Positions 51,284 through 62,930 of a stretch of 64,000 bases of DNA are shown here, piece by piece. The stretch spans positions 36,446,213 through 36,510,212 of the forward strand of contig OZ234493.1 of NCBI GenBank assembly GCA_965153455.1, written 5' to 3'. The stretch comes from Sphagnum compactum (Eukaryota; Bryophyta; Sphagnopsida; Sphagnales). Every line of letters begins with the position of its first letter. Position 1 is the stretch's first letter. The position numbers and the translations under genes are program-made. The notes under the pieces were generated by a model. That model was not told where the DNA came from. It saw only the letters and a program-made list of their open reading frames with translations, and searched no databases.

Positions 51284-54200
51284 ATGGCGTCCGCCACTGC
51301 TCCTGGCAACAGAAGGGACAGTACAATCGCTGGAGCAGGCAAGGAGGAAGACGAAGAAGAAGATGAAGAAGAAGAGTGGCAGCATGTGAAATGGTAACCA
51401 AATTAGTCCGAATACAATTGCTTGTAAATGAAAATTTCGTTCGTGCTTTTGCAAAGCTTATGGAGTCTATGTGATTTTTTTCTTTGGAAAATGTATGCTG
51501 GTGTTTGGAGTGATTTTTCTTCTTGGAAGAATTACTGAGGTTTCTTACGATTTTCTCCTGTTCTGATGACGATACTTATTTGAAAATTTTGTGAAGAATT
51601 CGGCGCTTCCATAGGCAATTTTTTTTTGTTTCTGTGCAGGGGGACACATGTGAAGAATACCGCAGAGATACCTCACGCCAATTTGATTTCGTCATCGAAT
51701 ATCACACCTTCGCGGTGCGCCATTTCTTTCCCTCCAATTTTTAGGGTTCTGGTCTCTCCCTCCATCCCAATTAGGGTTGTATAAATGTTCTATCACTCTC
51801 TAGGTTGCCATCCCGTTGTGCAACAGGAGTGAACTGATTGGAATTGTACATGAACTTGAAGTTCACAGGAAACAACAGAAAATGCTCAATTCTATTACTC
51901 AATGTTGAAACACTAGAATGTGTACACATCACCAAACCCTAGGGGCTTGAGAACTTGGGGCAATTCTTGCTGTCCCGTTGATCCATGAAAATGTCAACCA
52001 GCCAGGTCTTTGAGACCAATTGTTATTCTACTTTTGTGGTCATGATAGTGATTAAATGACAAGTAAATAGGGTTTCAGCATCCGCAGATCCCAATTTTGA
52101 TTACTGTTGCTTGCAGCAATTGAAAGGAGGAATTATAATGTGAGTTTTTTGCAGGGTGGAGCTGCTGAATATTGTACGCAAGCATTCATTGCAATTACAG
52201 CATCCAGGGACAGAGGAGGTGGAAGTGGATCCACGTTTTTGGTGTGAACTGTTGAACCTGTTCTTTGTGCGGGGTTTGGCTGATCACAAAATACCTGAAG
52301 GAGATGATGATGACCTTGTTTTCTTTGTCCGCCTCAATGTGAGTGCCGCCTTCTCCAACTTTAATGTCAGCTCTTGGAATGGGTACAGTATTCAAAGTCA
52401 GCTTAGCATCTGTGATGATTTCCATGGAATCAGCTATTTTTAGCAAATGCTCAGGAGATTGCCCTCCGGAAATTGGTTCTACAGAACCGTGACTATGAGG
52501 AGGACGACCAGGAGGACTTGAATGCCAGATCCTTATTTCATGTGCATGAGTCTTCTACCAGACAACCTTTTTTTGTACGCAGGTGGGCTCCAGAGGTAGG
52601 TTCTCTAAGTTCATTGAGCCACACTTTTCTGTGTAGGGATGCAGAAGCTGTCCCACAGTACAGTACTGCAATTGGCTAGTTGTTTAACCAGATTTGGTTA
52701 TACTCTCAATTTTATTGGGACACTGCTGTGAATGGAGATTTACATGGCTTCTGAAATGTCATAATTCATGGGGGTGTGCAGCTTGGGAAAGTGATAGGAC
52801 AAAGCATCAGGCAGGTAGATTGGCAACGCTCATTTTACCTCAACCTCATTTGCCACAGCTCCTTCTCTCTCACTGTGGCCATTTGTAGGTATGTTGGCCT
52901 CCGTCCATATCTCCTTGCTTTGTTTGTTTACTTATGTAATGAGGACAATTGCTAATCAATTGAGTGTGGACTGTGAAAATATTGTAGGAGCTGGCAATCA
53001 TTTGGTGAAAATTTAATCAAAGCAATGCTGGCAAACTTGAAGCTGGTCATATATAGCAAGCAAACATTTCTTGAGTCACTGTCTGGAAACTGTTTTAGTG
53101 ATGTTTTGTGTCCTTGCTTGAACATTTGCAGTCGGGAGGGCCTTCAGAGTCAACACACGTCACCAAATTCCTCCTTGGTGCCAATTTACAAGGTGACGAA
53201 GAGGGTTTATGCATCACCCAGCCGTGCAAATTTCCAAGTTGACTTCCGTTCCAAGGTATGCCTCTATGCATCCAACATCTTGCCCTCCTCCGCTGTGGTT
53301 TGTGTACAGAAATTTGAAAACGTTTAGACATGTCCTGATTGCAGAGTCCTCTGGGTAATGTGAAAGAAGTATGAAGGGACACTCATACACTGCAGAGCAT
53401 GTGATAAGATTTGTGTTGTTGAGAATTACTACCAGATACCCCTCTGCACCTTCATTGAGATCTGAGACCCTCAAATACTTTTTCCAGCGATTGTAACTTG
53501 AAGGGAGTGTTCATCACTTTGTTCTATGGTGATGCAATTTGCAGGCTGTTGAAACAGTGCCAGCATACCCAGACATTTGTTTTGTTGTCGACGATTATGA
53601 TAATACCTTTGAGGATGTTGTAAGTCAAATGGCCTTTACCTATCTCTATGGATTAGTGTGTCTAGCTTATCACTGAACACAATTTTTGTCACAGTGATCA
53701 TTGGGCAGTCAATCCAGCCCAAGCCAATCATTTATTGCCAAGGTGCATATATTTTCTGTCTGTTATCTCTTGCTCTTTCAAAGCCCAAATCTCATTTTGT
53801 GCGGGTAGCATGTAGGTATTAATGGAGGCAGACCATTGTTACTGTGTCTTGTTGAATGCTCGTGGAGGTGCTGCCTTTCCACCTGATACTGCTACAGAGA
53901 ATGAGAGCTCTCGAACAAGCCATGAGGCCAAATTGTTAGGAGAAACTCAAGGCCCTAATCCTCCTAAAGTAAGTACAACTTCTTGTTCATGGCTTAGGCA
54001 ACTCTGAAGAACTTCAGGATTTCCAGAACGTGGGCTTTTGGTGATTCTCACTTTGTAGCAATGCCAAGTCATACATTCCAACTACTGGACAACTTTGATG
54101 CTCATATAGGGATCTAGTGTTCCTTCTCAATAAGGGAGTCGTCCATAAAACATTGAACCCCCAGGGAAATTGGATGTTCAATTGTGGGTTCATATTTGAA

Positions 54201-55669
54201 TCAATCAACTCAATTGATGCTTGGGGGAATCTGAGGGTACAGGTGACCTTATTCTCAGGGTTTGTGAACTATGACATGGTTCGAAATGCTTATGAAGGTG
54301 AGATTTTGTGCCTACAATCTAAAATAAAGAATGATGGTGTGTCTGCAGACAAGGATGACTGACCCTCTCTTGTGCTTCCTTGCTCGAGATAGACAGTTCC
54401 TGATGGAATTATAAGGCTAGATGTGATACCCCAAAGCTCACCCCATAGCTCCCCTCAACTCTTTTGTTGATGACTTTCAATCAGGATCCCCTTTTAGACC
54501 TTTTCCAGATTGTATACATTTGGCATGCCAATAGTAAATTATGAATTTTCAACCAATTGTATGCTGCCATGAGTCTCACCACAACTTCACTGAGATGTTT
54601 GTCTTATTCAATGTATCAGATATGCTGCAACCTTAGATGAAATAAACACATCACTGGTGGTAAAGAAAGGTGAAATTTTGTTGAGTGCATGAAGAAAGTA
54701 TAGACACACTTCCAATAAGGAACAGTGCTCACGATTCCTTGGGAAGAGGCTCTTCCTTATATGCTAGTTCCACTTGCATCCTCTGTCTGCTGACAATATG
54801 GCCAATCAATATGTTCATCCACCAACGGGTAGCATGTGAACATGTTAGGAATATTGGGAGCTGGACATGGTGTAATAAACTTTACACTAAATCCATGATA
54901 GCGTGTCAATAGACATCCTAGTAATAGTGCCCCTTTGCACTGGAAGGAAGTATATTGAAACAATGCAGAAATTCTTGAAGCATTGAAACACTGAAACACA
55001 CCTAGTCAGCTTCCAGTCAACAGGATTGTGAACATTTGAATATTAAGGTATGTTGAATCCGGGGGGCTGTTTGGACAGGTGGACAAGGAAAGCGGGGACT
55101 CATGTTACCATTTTCATCAGCAGGAAAGTCAGAGCTCTTGGTCATGAGGGGCCCTGGTGGGCGGGGTGCTTTGGATGTAGCGGTATCAGCAGTCTCTGGT
55201 ATGAGTACTGTCTCCCTTTACAGTATGCCTGATTAATGGTTGAGGATTGTCATCTTCTGAAGGACAGGAGACAATGAGCCACTGTTGTTACTAATGAATT
55301 TTCCATCCATTGAGAAAAATGGGGTTGAAAATGGAACTGTGCACTCCCTGATAGTGAGAAGGATATCAGCTTCTGGATGGCAACTGGTTTTTCTAAGGAA
55401 GGAAGTCATATGCTTGATGTTAACATGTCCAATAAATTGGAGCAGGTCAAAACGACACCTTCAACCAACCAGTTCCATCTCCCACAAATGCAGGAGCAAA
55501 GATGGGGTTAGGTACAATCATGCGAAAGGCAGCAACAGTTGCAAAGCAGGCCATTGCAGCAGCAGCAGCAGTGCAAAGGGATGATGCCAGTGGCCCTCTC
55601 CCCCTCCGATGTTGTCTCATGTCCCTTTCATTGCCTTGGGACACTCTTGCCCATGACCTCCTCTATAAG
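51284..55669 (+). CDS. Conserved plant protein of unknown function, at least 11 exons, with a frameshift in exon 7
   Basis: I recognise the block order as a protein family that recurs across land plants, but know no established function or symbol. Exons: 51284-51393, 51640-51714, 52155-52338, 52455-52595, 52782-52888, 53132-53255, 53544-53619, 53816-53968, 54243-54297, 55079-55198, 55494-55669; all are GT-AG with consistent phases. Key blocks: an acidic N-terminus (EEEDEEEE), ELLNIVRKHSLQLQHPGTEE, DPRFWCELLNLFFVRG, QVDWQRSFYLNLICHSSFSL, YKVTKRVYASPSRANFQVDF, DHCYCVLLNARGGAAFP, LFSGFVNYDMVRNAYEG, RGPGGRGALDVAVSA and LRCCLMSLSLPWDTLAHDLL. About 440 codons are readable. No transmembrane segment is evident. 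A run of five T at 53579-53583 adds one base and leads to TGA at 53598-53600; four T would restore the frame. An in-frame ATG at 51215 is an alternative start. The last exon is not identified; read-through ends at 55738. Confidence 0.86.
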
Positions 55670-55738
55670 GTACTTACAGCTGCAGTTAAATATTGGCTTG
55701 ATCCTCAGATGAAAATACAGAGTCCATTGTCTTTTTGA

Positions 55739-57880
55739 CCATTTTCTGGAAACTTCTTAATGTAGTAGTTTGATTCATTTAGGTTGACCTTCAGAAGAAG
55801 GATATATTCTCTGCTGAAACATTGTAGAACAATGTCTCTCCTTGCTCCCATCACGCAATAGGTAACAGAGGCTACAGTGTTCCCTGATTCTTCACTTAAG
55901 GACCTAGGTTCCCGCAGCGTTTGATGATCAGTACAGCTAGTAAGTCCATTATAGCTGGGTTTCTTATTACTGGTGACATCTAGCATGAGTTGGATTGGTT
56001 ATTATGGGTGACATCTAACTTCATCTGGCCTAGTAATGAATATAGCCCCACAACCACTTTGCAAGATGGTCATGAACCATAGCTAGTAAACTATTGGCTT
56101 GGTGGTGTTTTGCAAGTGTTTTATGACTCACAAGTTACATGTTGCTGTTATCGTGCAGGAGCTTTAATCACAAATAGTCAGTATGGCAGTGCCCTAAAGA
56201 CAATCCTGGGAATAAGAAATTGCATGCCTGCCTGGGTTGAGGAATCAAATTTGAAGTCCCATAATATAGGATCAGTTTTCATAGGTTGGTTTTTAATCTG
56301 GTAAATGGAAAAGATTTCTGTCTCTGTGCTAAGTCATTGTTAACAGATTAGGGACATTTGTAAATGTGTTTAGCATCATAGTGGTCCATAATGTTATTAC
56401 CAACCCTTTCAACAATCACAGGAGTGTACTTGGAGCTGAAGGGGTTCAAAACCCCATAATCTTCTTTCCATTATGGTAGATTGGTAACTTTCAACTGTGA
56501 ACTATCTGATGTTCTCACAAACTAGCAGTTAGGTCTCACATTTGTCGATAGAAGGCATTGTCAGCATCAATGCCCATGTATAAAAGTGATGCATATGTGC
56601 CAGATCTATTTTTAGGGTCATCGGCATGTTTGTTTTAGGTGTGTATAGGCTTGTACAGTGTACTTGCTATTTCATAAGTGCAACAAATGCAAAGTGGGGT
56701 GCATACTTTCTTTGAATCAGACCTAACTCCCTCCCACTTTAAGAGAAATCCTCAAATGAGATCTACCTAAAGTGTGTTCTGGCTTGTACAGGCACTATTG
56801 CAGTGTTCAGACTTCCTTGTCCGTGATGTCAAGTATGTACTACTCAACCAGGAATTTATGAAAGGGAATTGAAATTAGCCAGGCCTCCACCCCCAGTCTT
56901 CATACCCAATCCATTTGTCTATCAAGTTTATCTTTTGTGTAGGTTGTGACATAAGCATGAGGTACAGAGTGTAGGGGATTATGTGTGACTTTAGGGCTAG
57001 TAGTTCTTGGATGGTTTCTAGTCTCTATGCAAAATTTGTTGTGCACATCTTCAGGACCAGAACTCCAAGGGATCTTTTACCGTGGATGAGCATTGATGTG
57101 GTATGTCTCTTATTAACAAAATGGAATATCAACTGTTATGGTTTTATCTGCCTACAAATAACATTAACCCCTTCATTCAAATAGTTTGTGTCCATTTGTT
57201 CGTCACATCCAAGACAAATCGGTATTCAGTACTGACTTAGGAGGTGCCCGTTGTTATTTGCCTTGTGTCTTTGTTCTTTGCTTTATGTTGAAGGGTTTTA
57301 ACCTTGAACTATTTTGGGGTTGTGAAAAAATTGTCCAATGTACAAATCTCAATCATATCTGCATGGAATCTGTTAATTGAACTTCCATTTTCCAAGTGTT
57401 GCTCACCTCACCTGTACTGCAGTTGCACAAGCCTAGGTTTTTACAATTCCAGATGGAATGATGGCCATCATATCAATGATGGAAAAGGCAGAAGGTCCCC
57501 CCTGTGCCTAGATAGCTGGTGTAAGATCCCTCTTTTCTACAAGGGATATCTGTTGACACAACGTACTCTCCAAATGCACTACAAGATTTCTCCAAGTGTT
57601 TTTTGTTGCATTTATTATTACATATCCATTACAAGATGGGTGATTGGAAACTTGTGCAATCACATGGAGACATGATGAGGATATTTGGAACATTAGATAT
57701 TGATGTATTCAGAAGGCTAAAAAGTAGTTACAAATCAAGTGTATTTTTAGCTAGAAGTGTATGCAATTGTTCATTATAAACAAGTGCATTTTGAATTATC
57801 TTTTGGCTTGATATGGCCCTTTGATAGAGATGTCAATATTAGATGAGTGAGGTTGCTAATTGATCATTGAATAAGACCCA
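55739..57880. other. 3' region of the 51-55 kb gene and spacer
   Basis: The terminal exon or 3' UTR of the preceding gene should lie here but could not be fixed. An acceptor at 56157 followed by GAGCTTTAA would give a two-codon end. No other gene is recognised. Confidence 0.4.
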
Positions 57881-57885
57881 ATCCA

Positions 57886-58032
57886 GCTTTTAAAGGGTTA
57901 AATGACTTTTTTTGTAAAATTTCTATATTTGGTTTATAGTGTGTAGCCATAAGTTTATAAGGTTGATAAAAAATTTGTACTTCATATCTGGATTGTAGCC
58001 AGATTTGGCTAAATATTTGTGGGATAATTGCT
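57886..58032. repeat. TIR family 3, right-end fragment
   Basis: GTAGCCAGATTTGGCTAAAT with flanking CATATCTGGATT and TTGTGGGATAATT matches the inverted right end of the element at 39960-40379. Confidence 0.6.
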
Positions 58033-58320
58033 GGAACCCTATCTAGAAATAGTAATTGCACATTTTGGATTGTTATTTCACTGAATTTTTTTTAAAAATA
58101 AATAAAACTATCAAATTCAGTAACCCCATTGGTCTGAAAATGTTGCCCTATTCTTATTGAAGATCTCAAATGAGATCTTTAAAATAAAATGCACAAGTAT
58201 CTTACTAGAACCTTATTTATAAATAACAATTACACATTTTGACTATTACTTTACTCAAGATATACATATATTTTTTAAACCACCAAATTCAATAATCTCA
58301 TTGGTCTCAAAAAAATAAAT
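58028..58320 (+). repeat. Imperfect tandem duplication, period ~175 bp
   Basis: Unit 1 (from about 58032) and unit 2 (from about 58206) share GGAACCCTAT/AGAACCTTAT, AATTGCACATTTTG/AATTACACATTTTG, TATTACTTTACT-like, CAAATTCA-TAA and CATTGGTCT-AAAA. Confidence 0.65.
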
Positions 58321-58900
58321 CTTCAAGCCTACATGTAACCTTATTCTACTTGAAAAAAAATGATCTCTTTCTAACAATTCTATTGGTCCTCCAAACATTT
58401 TCATGAATCTATCAAATCCTATTAAACATGGTTAATGAAGACATTAATAGACCTTTGTGGTATGCTAGAGTTTTCATCGTTGGCAAGTTTTCAGCAATAA
58501 GTGTGTTTGAGGGTTTGGAAAGCGGGGTTTGGGAGCAATAATAGTAATGAGATGGTGACAAGAGGAGCTATTGCTACAAGAGATATTGCACATGCAATTA
58601 GAATTGTTGATGCATGAAAGATGGTGAAGTCGCAATATGAAGCAACCATTAATCTATCTTTGCTTGCAACATTTGTTACATTCTCATCCCATCCAACCAT
58701 AGGTAAGGAGTAGAATCAATAAAATAAACACGCATTGTCCTGAAGGGTTTCCTGACATGGTGTACATTGTTTCATGTTAGAGGCAAAGCATCAATGAACT
58801 TCTGCAATGGCCAATGGTTAATTAGGGATTTTGGAAAGCCATGGCCAAGCATAAGGTTGAATATGTGGTTTGCATTTTTCTATTACTAGAGTCTATTGTA
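58321..58900. other. AT-rich spacer, no gene recognised
   Basis: Possible further remnants of the cyclin-like fragment (a VCIFLL segment at about 58870) are too weak to annotate. Confidence 0.45.
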
Positions 58901-58913
58901 ACTTTGGGTATTG

Positions 58914-59140
58914 ATGATGACTATGTTGCGTGTAAATGTTCAAGGTGTCCATGAGGTACAAAAGGATAATATGTTATTGAGAAAAAAGTTGGTGCTCATC
59001 ACATTGGATTTTGATATTAACATTCAACATCCTTACAAGCCATTAGTGGTAGCCATTAAGAAGTTTCAGGTGGCTACAAATACACTTGTGCAAGTTGCAT
59101 GGAATTTTGTGAATGATGGGGGAAATAAGCTTCTGCAAAA
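58914..59140 (+). pseudogene. Cyclin-T-like gene fragment
   Basis: The plus-strand frame from ATG 58914 (alternative 58920) reads EVQKDNMLLRKKLVLITLDF, then DINIQHPYKPLVVAIKKFQV and ATNTLVQVAWNFVNDGG. This corresponds closely to the cyclin-box segment of plant CYCT proteins, the P-TEFb partner of CDK9-type kinases that promote transcription elongation. The similarity stops near 59120, although the frame runs open to 59264, and no upstream or downstream cyclin exons were found in order. I therefore call it a relic or partial duplicate rather than a gene. Confidence 0.75.
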
Positions 59141-59264
59141 GCTTGACCTTTTGTCACCTTTTATCACATGCTTGCAATTAAACTACAGCTCAAGAAAATC
59201 AAAAGGGATTTGTATTTTTGTGAAGAGTTTTTTCCACGATGTTCATATCATGTTGGGATCTTAG

Positions 59265-60230
59265 CTTCTTGCATATGTGCTATTTCTTGCATATGTGCTA
59301 TTGGCTTGTAGTGGCAACGCCAACTAAAAAGTAGGTCAAGAGGTGTGAGTTTTTAAGATTTTTTGACCCTTCTAATTGTTGACTACCAGTTGTGGGATCA
59401 ACATTTTCAAATTGCAACAAGTTCAATGTAGGAAATTTTTCCCTTTGCTATTTAGACTATGATTCATGTGGGGTGTTTCTTAGTATTACACACAAGGTCA
59501 AGTTGGAATTGCAATTGATCATTGTGTTATATTATGGACACATGCAAGGTGAGCTTACATCCTCTTTGAATTCCATGACTTATTTCAAATTATTGCAGCC
59601 TTTCAAAAATTATTGATGCTCGTCATTGAGGGGACATTAAGCAAAAATCAGTTTTTACAATGTTTGAAGATGTTTAGAATTTTTGCCATATTCTCAAAAT
59701 GGGTTCCCCACTACCATTTGGGTGAAGGGATATTTGGGTAGTACCACTAAAAACCGCCCACCTTAAAATCACCAAAATGTTAGCTTCATTTTAATTATTG
59801 AAAAGACAAATTTCAAAAAGCAATTCCCAATTTTTTATATAATAAGCTCTTAGGAATTGTCACCTTTAATTTTTCGAGCCCTAGACGTCTATAATCAAAA
59901 TTAATGCGAGATATTTTTTGTTTTTGTTTCGTTTCATGGACCTTGTTTCTCAACTTTAAATTTGCTTTTGAATTGTTGCAAATTTTGTAAATGACATATT
60001 ATTTTTCTACCATGCATTTAGCTTACAAAAAATTTAATGTACATGGAGTTGCACACATGAAGCATCTTCCATCCATGTCACCACGTCACCAAAAGAACAA
60101 CCATTTTCAAATAAGCCTTCTCCTCCCCACCTACACTTTTAAGAAAATTCCCAATTTTTTGTCAAGAAAACCAAAAAAAATAAAAAAATAAAAAATAAAA
60201 AATTGCATGAATTACAGAATTTTGAGTATT
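59265..60230. other. Spacer, no gene recognised
   Basis: Short direct repeat TTCTTGCATATGTGCTAT at about 59265-59300. Nothing else identified. Confidence 0.55.
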
Positions 60231-60410
60231 TTCTTTGTTGAAAATTCAATTAAATTAACAATTAAATGGGGGTTTGGGGGTGCTGTCTTGGTGCCATTGG
60301 AAAGTCCTCAATGAATACAAGTACAATAAGGTGATGTCTTAAGTTTGAGACCTATTTTGTGGGAGCTATTGGGATTTTGAGGAATTTTTCTCATTGAAAA
60401 TTCGATAACG
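60231..60410 (+). repeat. TTGGAAAG module, distal copy
   Basis: GAAAATTCAATTAAATTAAC (about 60239), TTGGTGCCATTGGAAAGTCC (60288), GGGAGCTATTGGGATTTTGA (about 60361) and CATTGAAAATTCG (about 60393) repeat the order seen in the tandem modules at 20504-20785. Confidence 0.65.
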
Positions 60411-61291
60411 TTTTTTAAAAATCAGACATTTAGCAAACATCAAATTTCACTCACACATATATACTTTGTAAAAAAAGTATGTTACAATATGTGCTCAGCT
60501 AGTGTAAATTTGACTAAATTTTCTTATTTATGAGAAAAAATTGAACAAATTTTTGATACCACAAAATTGGAAAGAAAAAAAAAAAGACACCCCGGTTGTA
60601 ATTATTGGGATACCCACCAAGTGGTCACAGACTTGGAGTATTGAAGTTATTTGGGAATTAGGCTTGATGATGCATATAATAAGTATGTGATATCCCACAA
60701 ATATCTTGACCTTAAAAATACATACCTCACACATAATTATTATGTTTACAATGTAAGGTTAAATGCATGACCGTATGGCATTGTCAAATTACAATTAAAG
60801 AGATTTTACAAGCATACAAAAACCTACCACAATCAAAAGGATTCCATGAATATAGAGTTGAATAATGGCAATGAAGATGTCCCTTATTCACACATCCTTG
60901 CAAATGTTTCTCTTGTAACAACGGTTCGAGTTGAACATGCTTTGTCAAAGTGGAAATTATGTTATCACATTGAATGTGAAATTGACAAAGAACACTACAT
61001 AAAACTATGGCCTATGGATGACCATCGAAACTATGGGAAGAGCCATCGAAACTATGGGAGAGCCATCCATCATGGGGGGTTGATTCACAAAAACAAGAGG
61101 CTCCTGTAAAGTGCCCCCCCCTACATGTAAAATCCCCAATATCTTCTCCTCCTTATATAAGTATTGGGTGTTGATATTTTACCTCCTCCACCATGGCAGA
61201 ATGGGGACATGTGGCAAAGGAAACAAATTGATCATGGATGGAGGTGTTAAGGGGGCCCCATGTCATCTCCTTTGTAATCACATAATCACAT
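60411..61291. other. Spacer, no gene recognised
   Basis: A short tandem CCATCGAAACTATGGGA pair is at about 61022-61060. No gene supported. Confidence 0.55.
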
Positions 61292-61341
61292 GGGTTTAGG
61301 GTTTAGGGTTTAAGGCAAGGCAAACCCTAAACCCTAAACCC
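61292..61341. repeat. Perfect palindrome of plant telomere motif, 20 bp arms
   Basis: GGGTTTAGGGTTTAGGGTTT (61292-61311) faces its exact reverse complement (61322-61341) across the 10 nt loop AAGGCAAGGC. TTTAGGG is the canonical plant telomere unit. A further GGGTTTAGGGTT lies at about 61450-61461. Confidence 0.95.
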
Positions 61342-61483
61342 TTCTATACTTCAAAAAGCTGTAAGCACCAAAGTTAGGGATTAAAGTTGTAAGGAGTTTT
61401 TAAAAAAAATAAAATAATAATATTGGGAATTCTTGGTGTCAAGTATTATGGGTTTAGGGTTGGTTGCCAGGAGCTTCCCATAT

Positions 61484-61506
61484 GAGATCAGATCAGATCA
61501 GATCAG
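61484..61506. repeat. (GATCA)n microsatellite
   Basis: Four to five uninterrupted GATCA units. Confidence 0.92.
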
Positions 61507-61899
61507 CCTTATTTATTAAGCTCTCATAATGTATCAAACTTGGGATTAATTGAATACTACTGAGTCCAAAATAATTAACAGCCATCCCTTCTGAACTCAG
61601 ACTTCTGCTGAAGGAGTTAATAACTAAATTACCTACCTCAGACAATTCTGCCACTACCTTAGTGAGGTTCTGTCTCATGCTTTATCAAAACCCATCATAC
61701 TTCTATTGTTCAGTTAAGCTTGTAAAAAATGCTCCATTTGAATCCCAATGTAAAACATTTGCTTTAATGGAGCATCTACACATTATTGCTTTACATGGGC
61801 TTTTTTACACATTGCTATTTTACTACTACTGTTTTTTATTTTCTAGATAATTTCCACCAAAAATGGTGAAAAATTGAGTGTTTTTAAATTTTTTTTTTT

Positions 61900-62066
61900 T
61901 TAATAAAGTCGCCAATTTTGATATTTTTTCACATTCCAAATTCACCAGACATTCTCTAGTGAACTCCACTGGGTAGCCAAAGCTATAGACGGATGCTTAG
62001 ATTTCTTTAACTTCGTATTTGAAATAGCCAAATCTGGCTAAATCATCGTATGTATGGATGATCACA
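61900..62066. repeat. TIR family 3, right-end copy
   Basis: GGGTAGCCAAAG, then AAATAGCCAAATCTGGCTAA, then ATGGATGATCAC follow the same order as the right half of 39960-40379. Confidence 0.65.
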
Positions 62067-62839
62067 CCACACAGACAAAGAAATTTGGATCTTGATTCTA
62101 TACTCTGTAACTTCAAGTGATTATCCTTTCAAGTTTGAAAAGCCATCACAAAATCCGCAAGCACAAAATCCGCAATTTCATGGGTTTTGGGGTTTTTACC
62201 GTGATCCCAATGTGGGGGGGTCAATTTGCCTTGTCCTAAATGCAATAATATTGAACATGAGAAAAATTTGAATTTGGGCTCCAAGACTATGATATATAGT
62301 TTAACAAATGAGATATTGAATTTGGAGTATGAGACCTGATATATAGTTTTAATAATGGGATATTTTATGATTTGTTGAAGCAACCAAGAAGAATTTTTGG
62401 GATTTTGGCCAATACTATGGGAGTAGGTGCTCAATTGGGGGGTAGATATTGTTTCGCAACCTAGAGGTAGACACCATCATAAACCCTAGGTGAAAGAATT
62501 CTGGAAATTTGGGTATTTGATAGTAGGATATAGTAGTTTCTCACCACTCCTATGATTGAGAAGGCTTGTTCGGCCTTGGGTAAACCATGGTAAATACTAA
62601 AAACCTCATTATCTTGGGTTGCTTTTAAACATTTTAAATTTGGTGCCCATAGATTAAATTAGGGTTTCTGAGTGCCAATTTAGTATTTTGTGAATTTAGT
62701 AATAGAGCCTTCTCCAACATTTGTGGCCAAATTTCTCCATTTGATAAAAAGAAATTATATAGATATAGAGTCAAATACTCCTTTTTCAGAAAATAAATTG
62801 CCAAAAAAAAAATTTAATCCATTTTAAAACACATCGTTC
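62067..62839. other. Spacer, no gene recognised
   Basis: A duplicated GATATATAGTTT-AA word is near 62290-62350. No gene supported. Confidence 0.55.
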
Positions 62840-62930
62840 AAGCAAGTAGTCAAGATATAAAAGGATTTTAATAAATTTCTATTGGTCTATAGCCAAACAT
62901 GGCTAAATCTCTTTGTGGATGATCACTCAT
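62840..62930. repeat. TIR family 3, right-end copy
   Basis: TTCTATTGGTCTATAGCCAA, then ACATGGCTAAATCTCTTTGT and GGATGATCAC match the consensus right end. Confidence 0.65.

Noticed and set aside
51076-51454. Antisense frames over the first exon of the 51-55 kb gene
   Set aside because: They are shadows of the GC-rich first exon and its duplicated upstream segment; splice and phase evidence supports the plus strand.
53820-54362. Separate small genes at 53822-54007 and 54117-54362
   Set aside because: The family-matching parts (53816-53968 and 54243-54297) are exons 8 and 9 of the 51-55 kb gene; the rest is intron.
60846-61299. Plus-strand frames near the telomere-motif palindrome
   Set aside because: They include a short tandem repeat and no recognisable domain; length is within chance for this composition.
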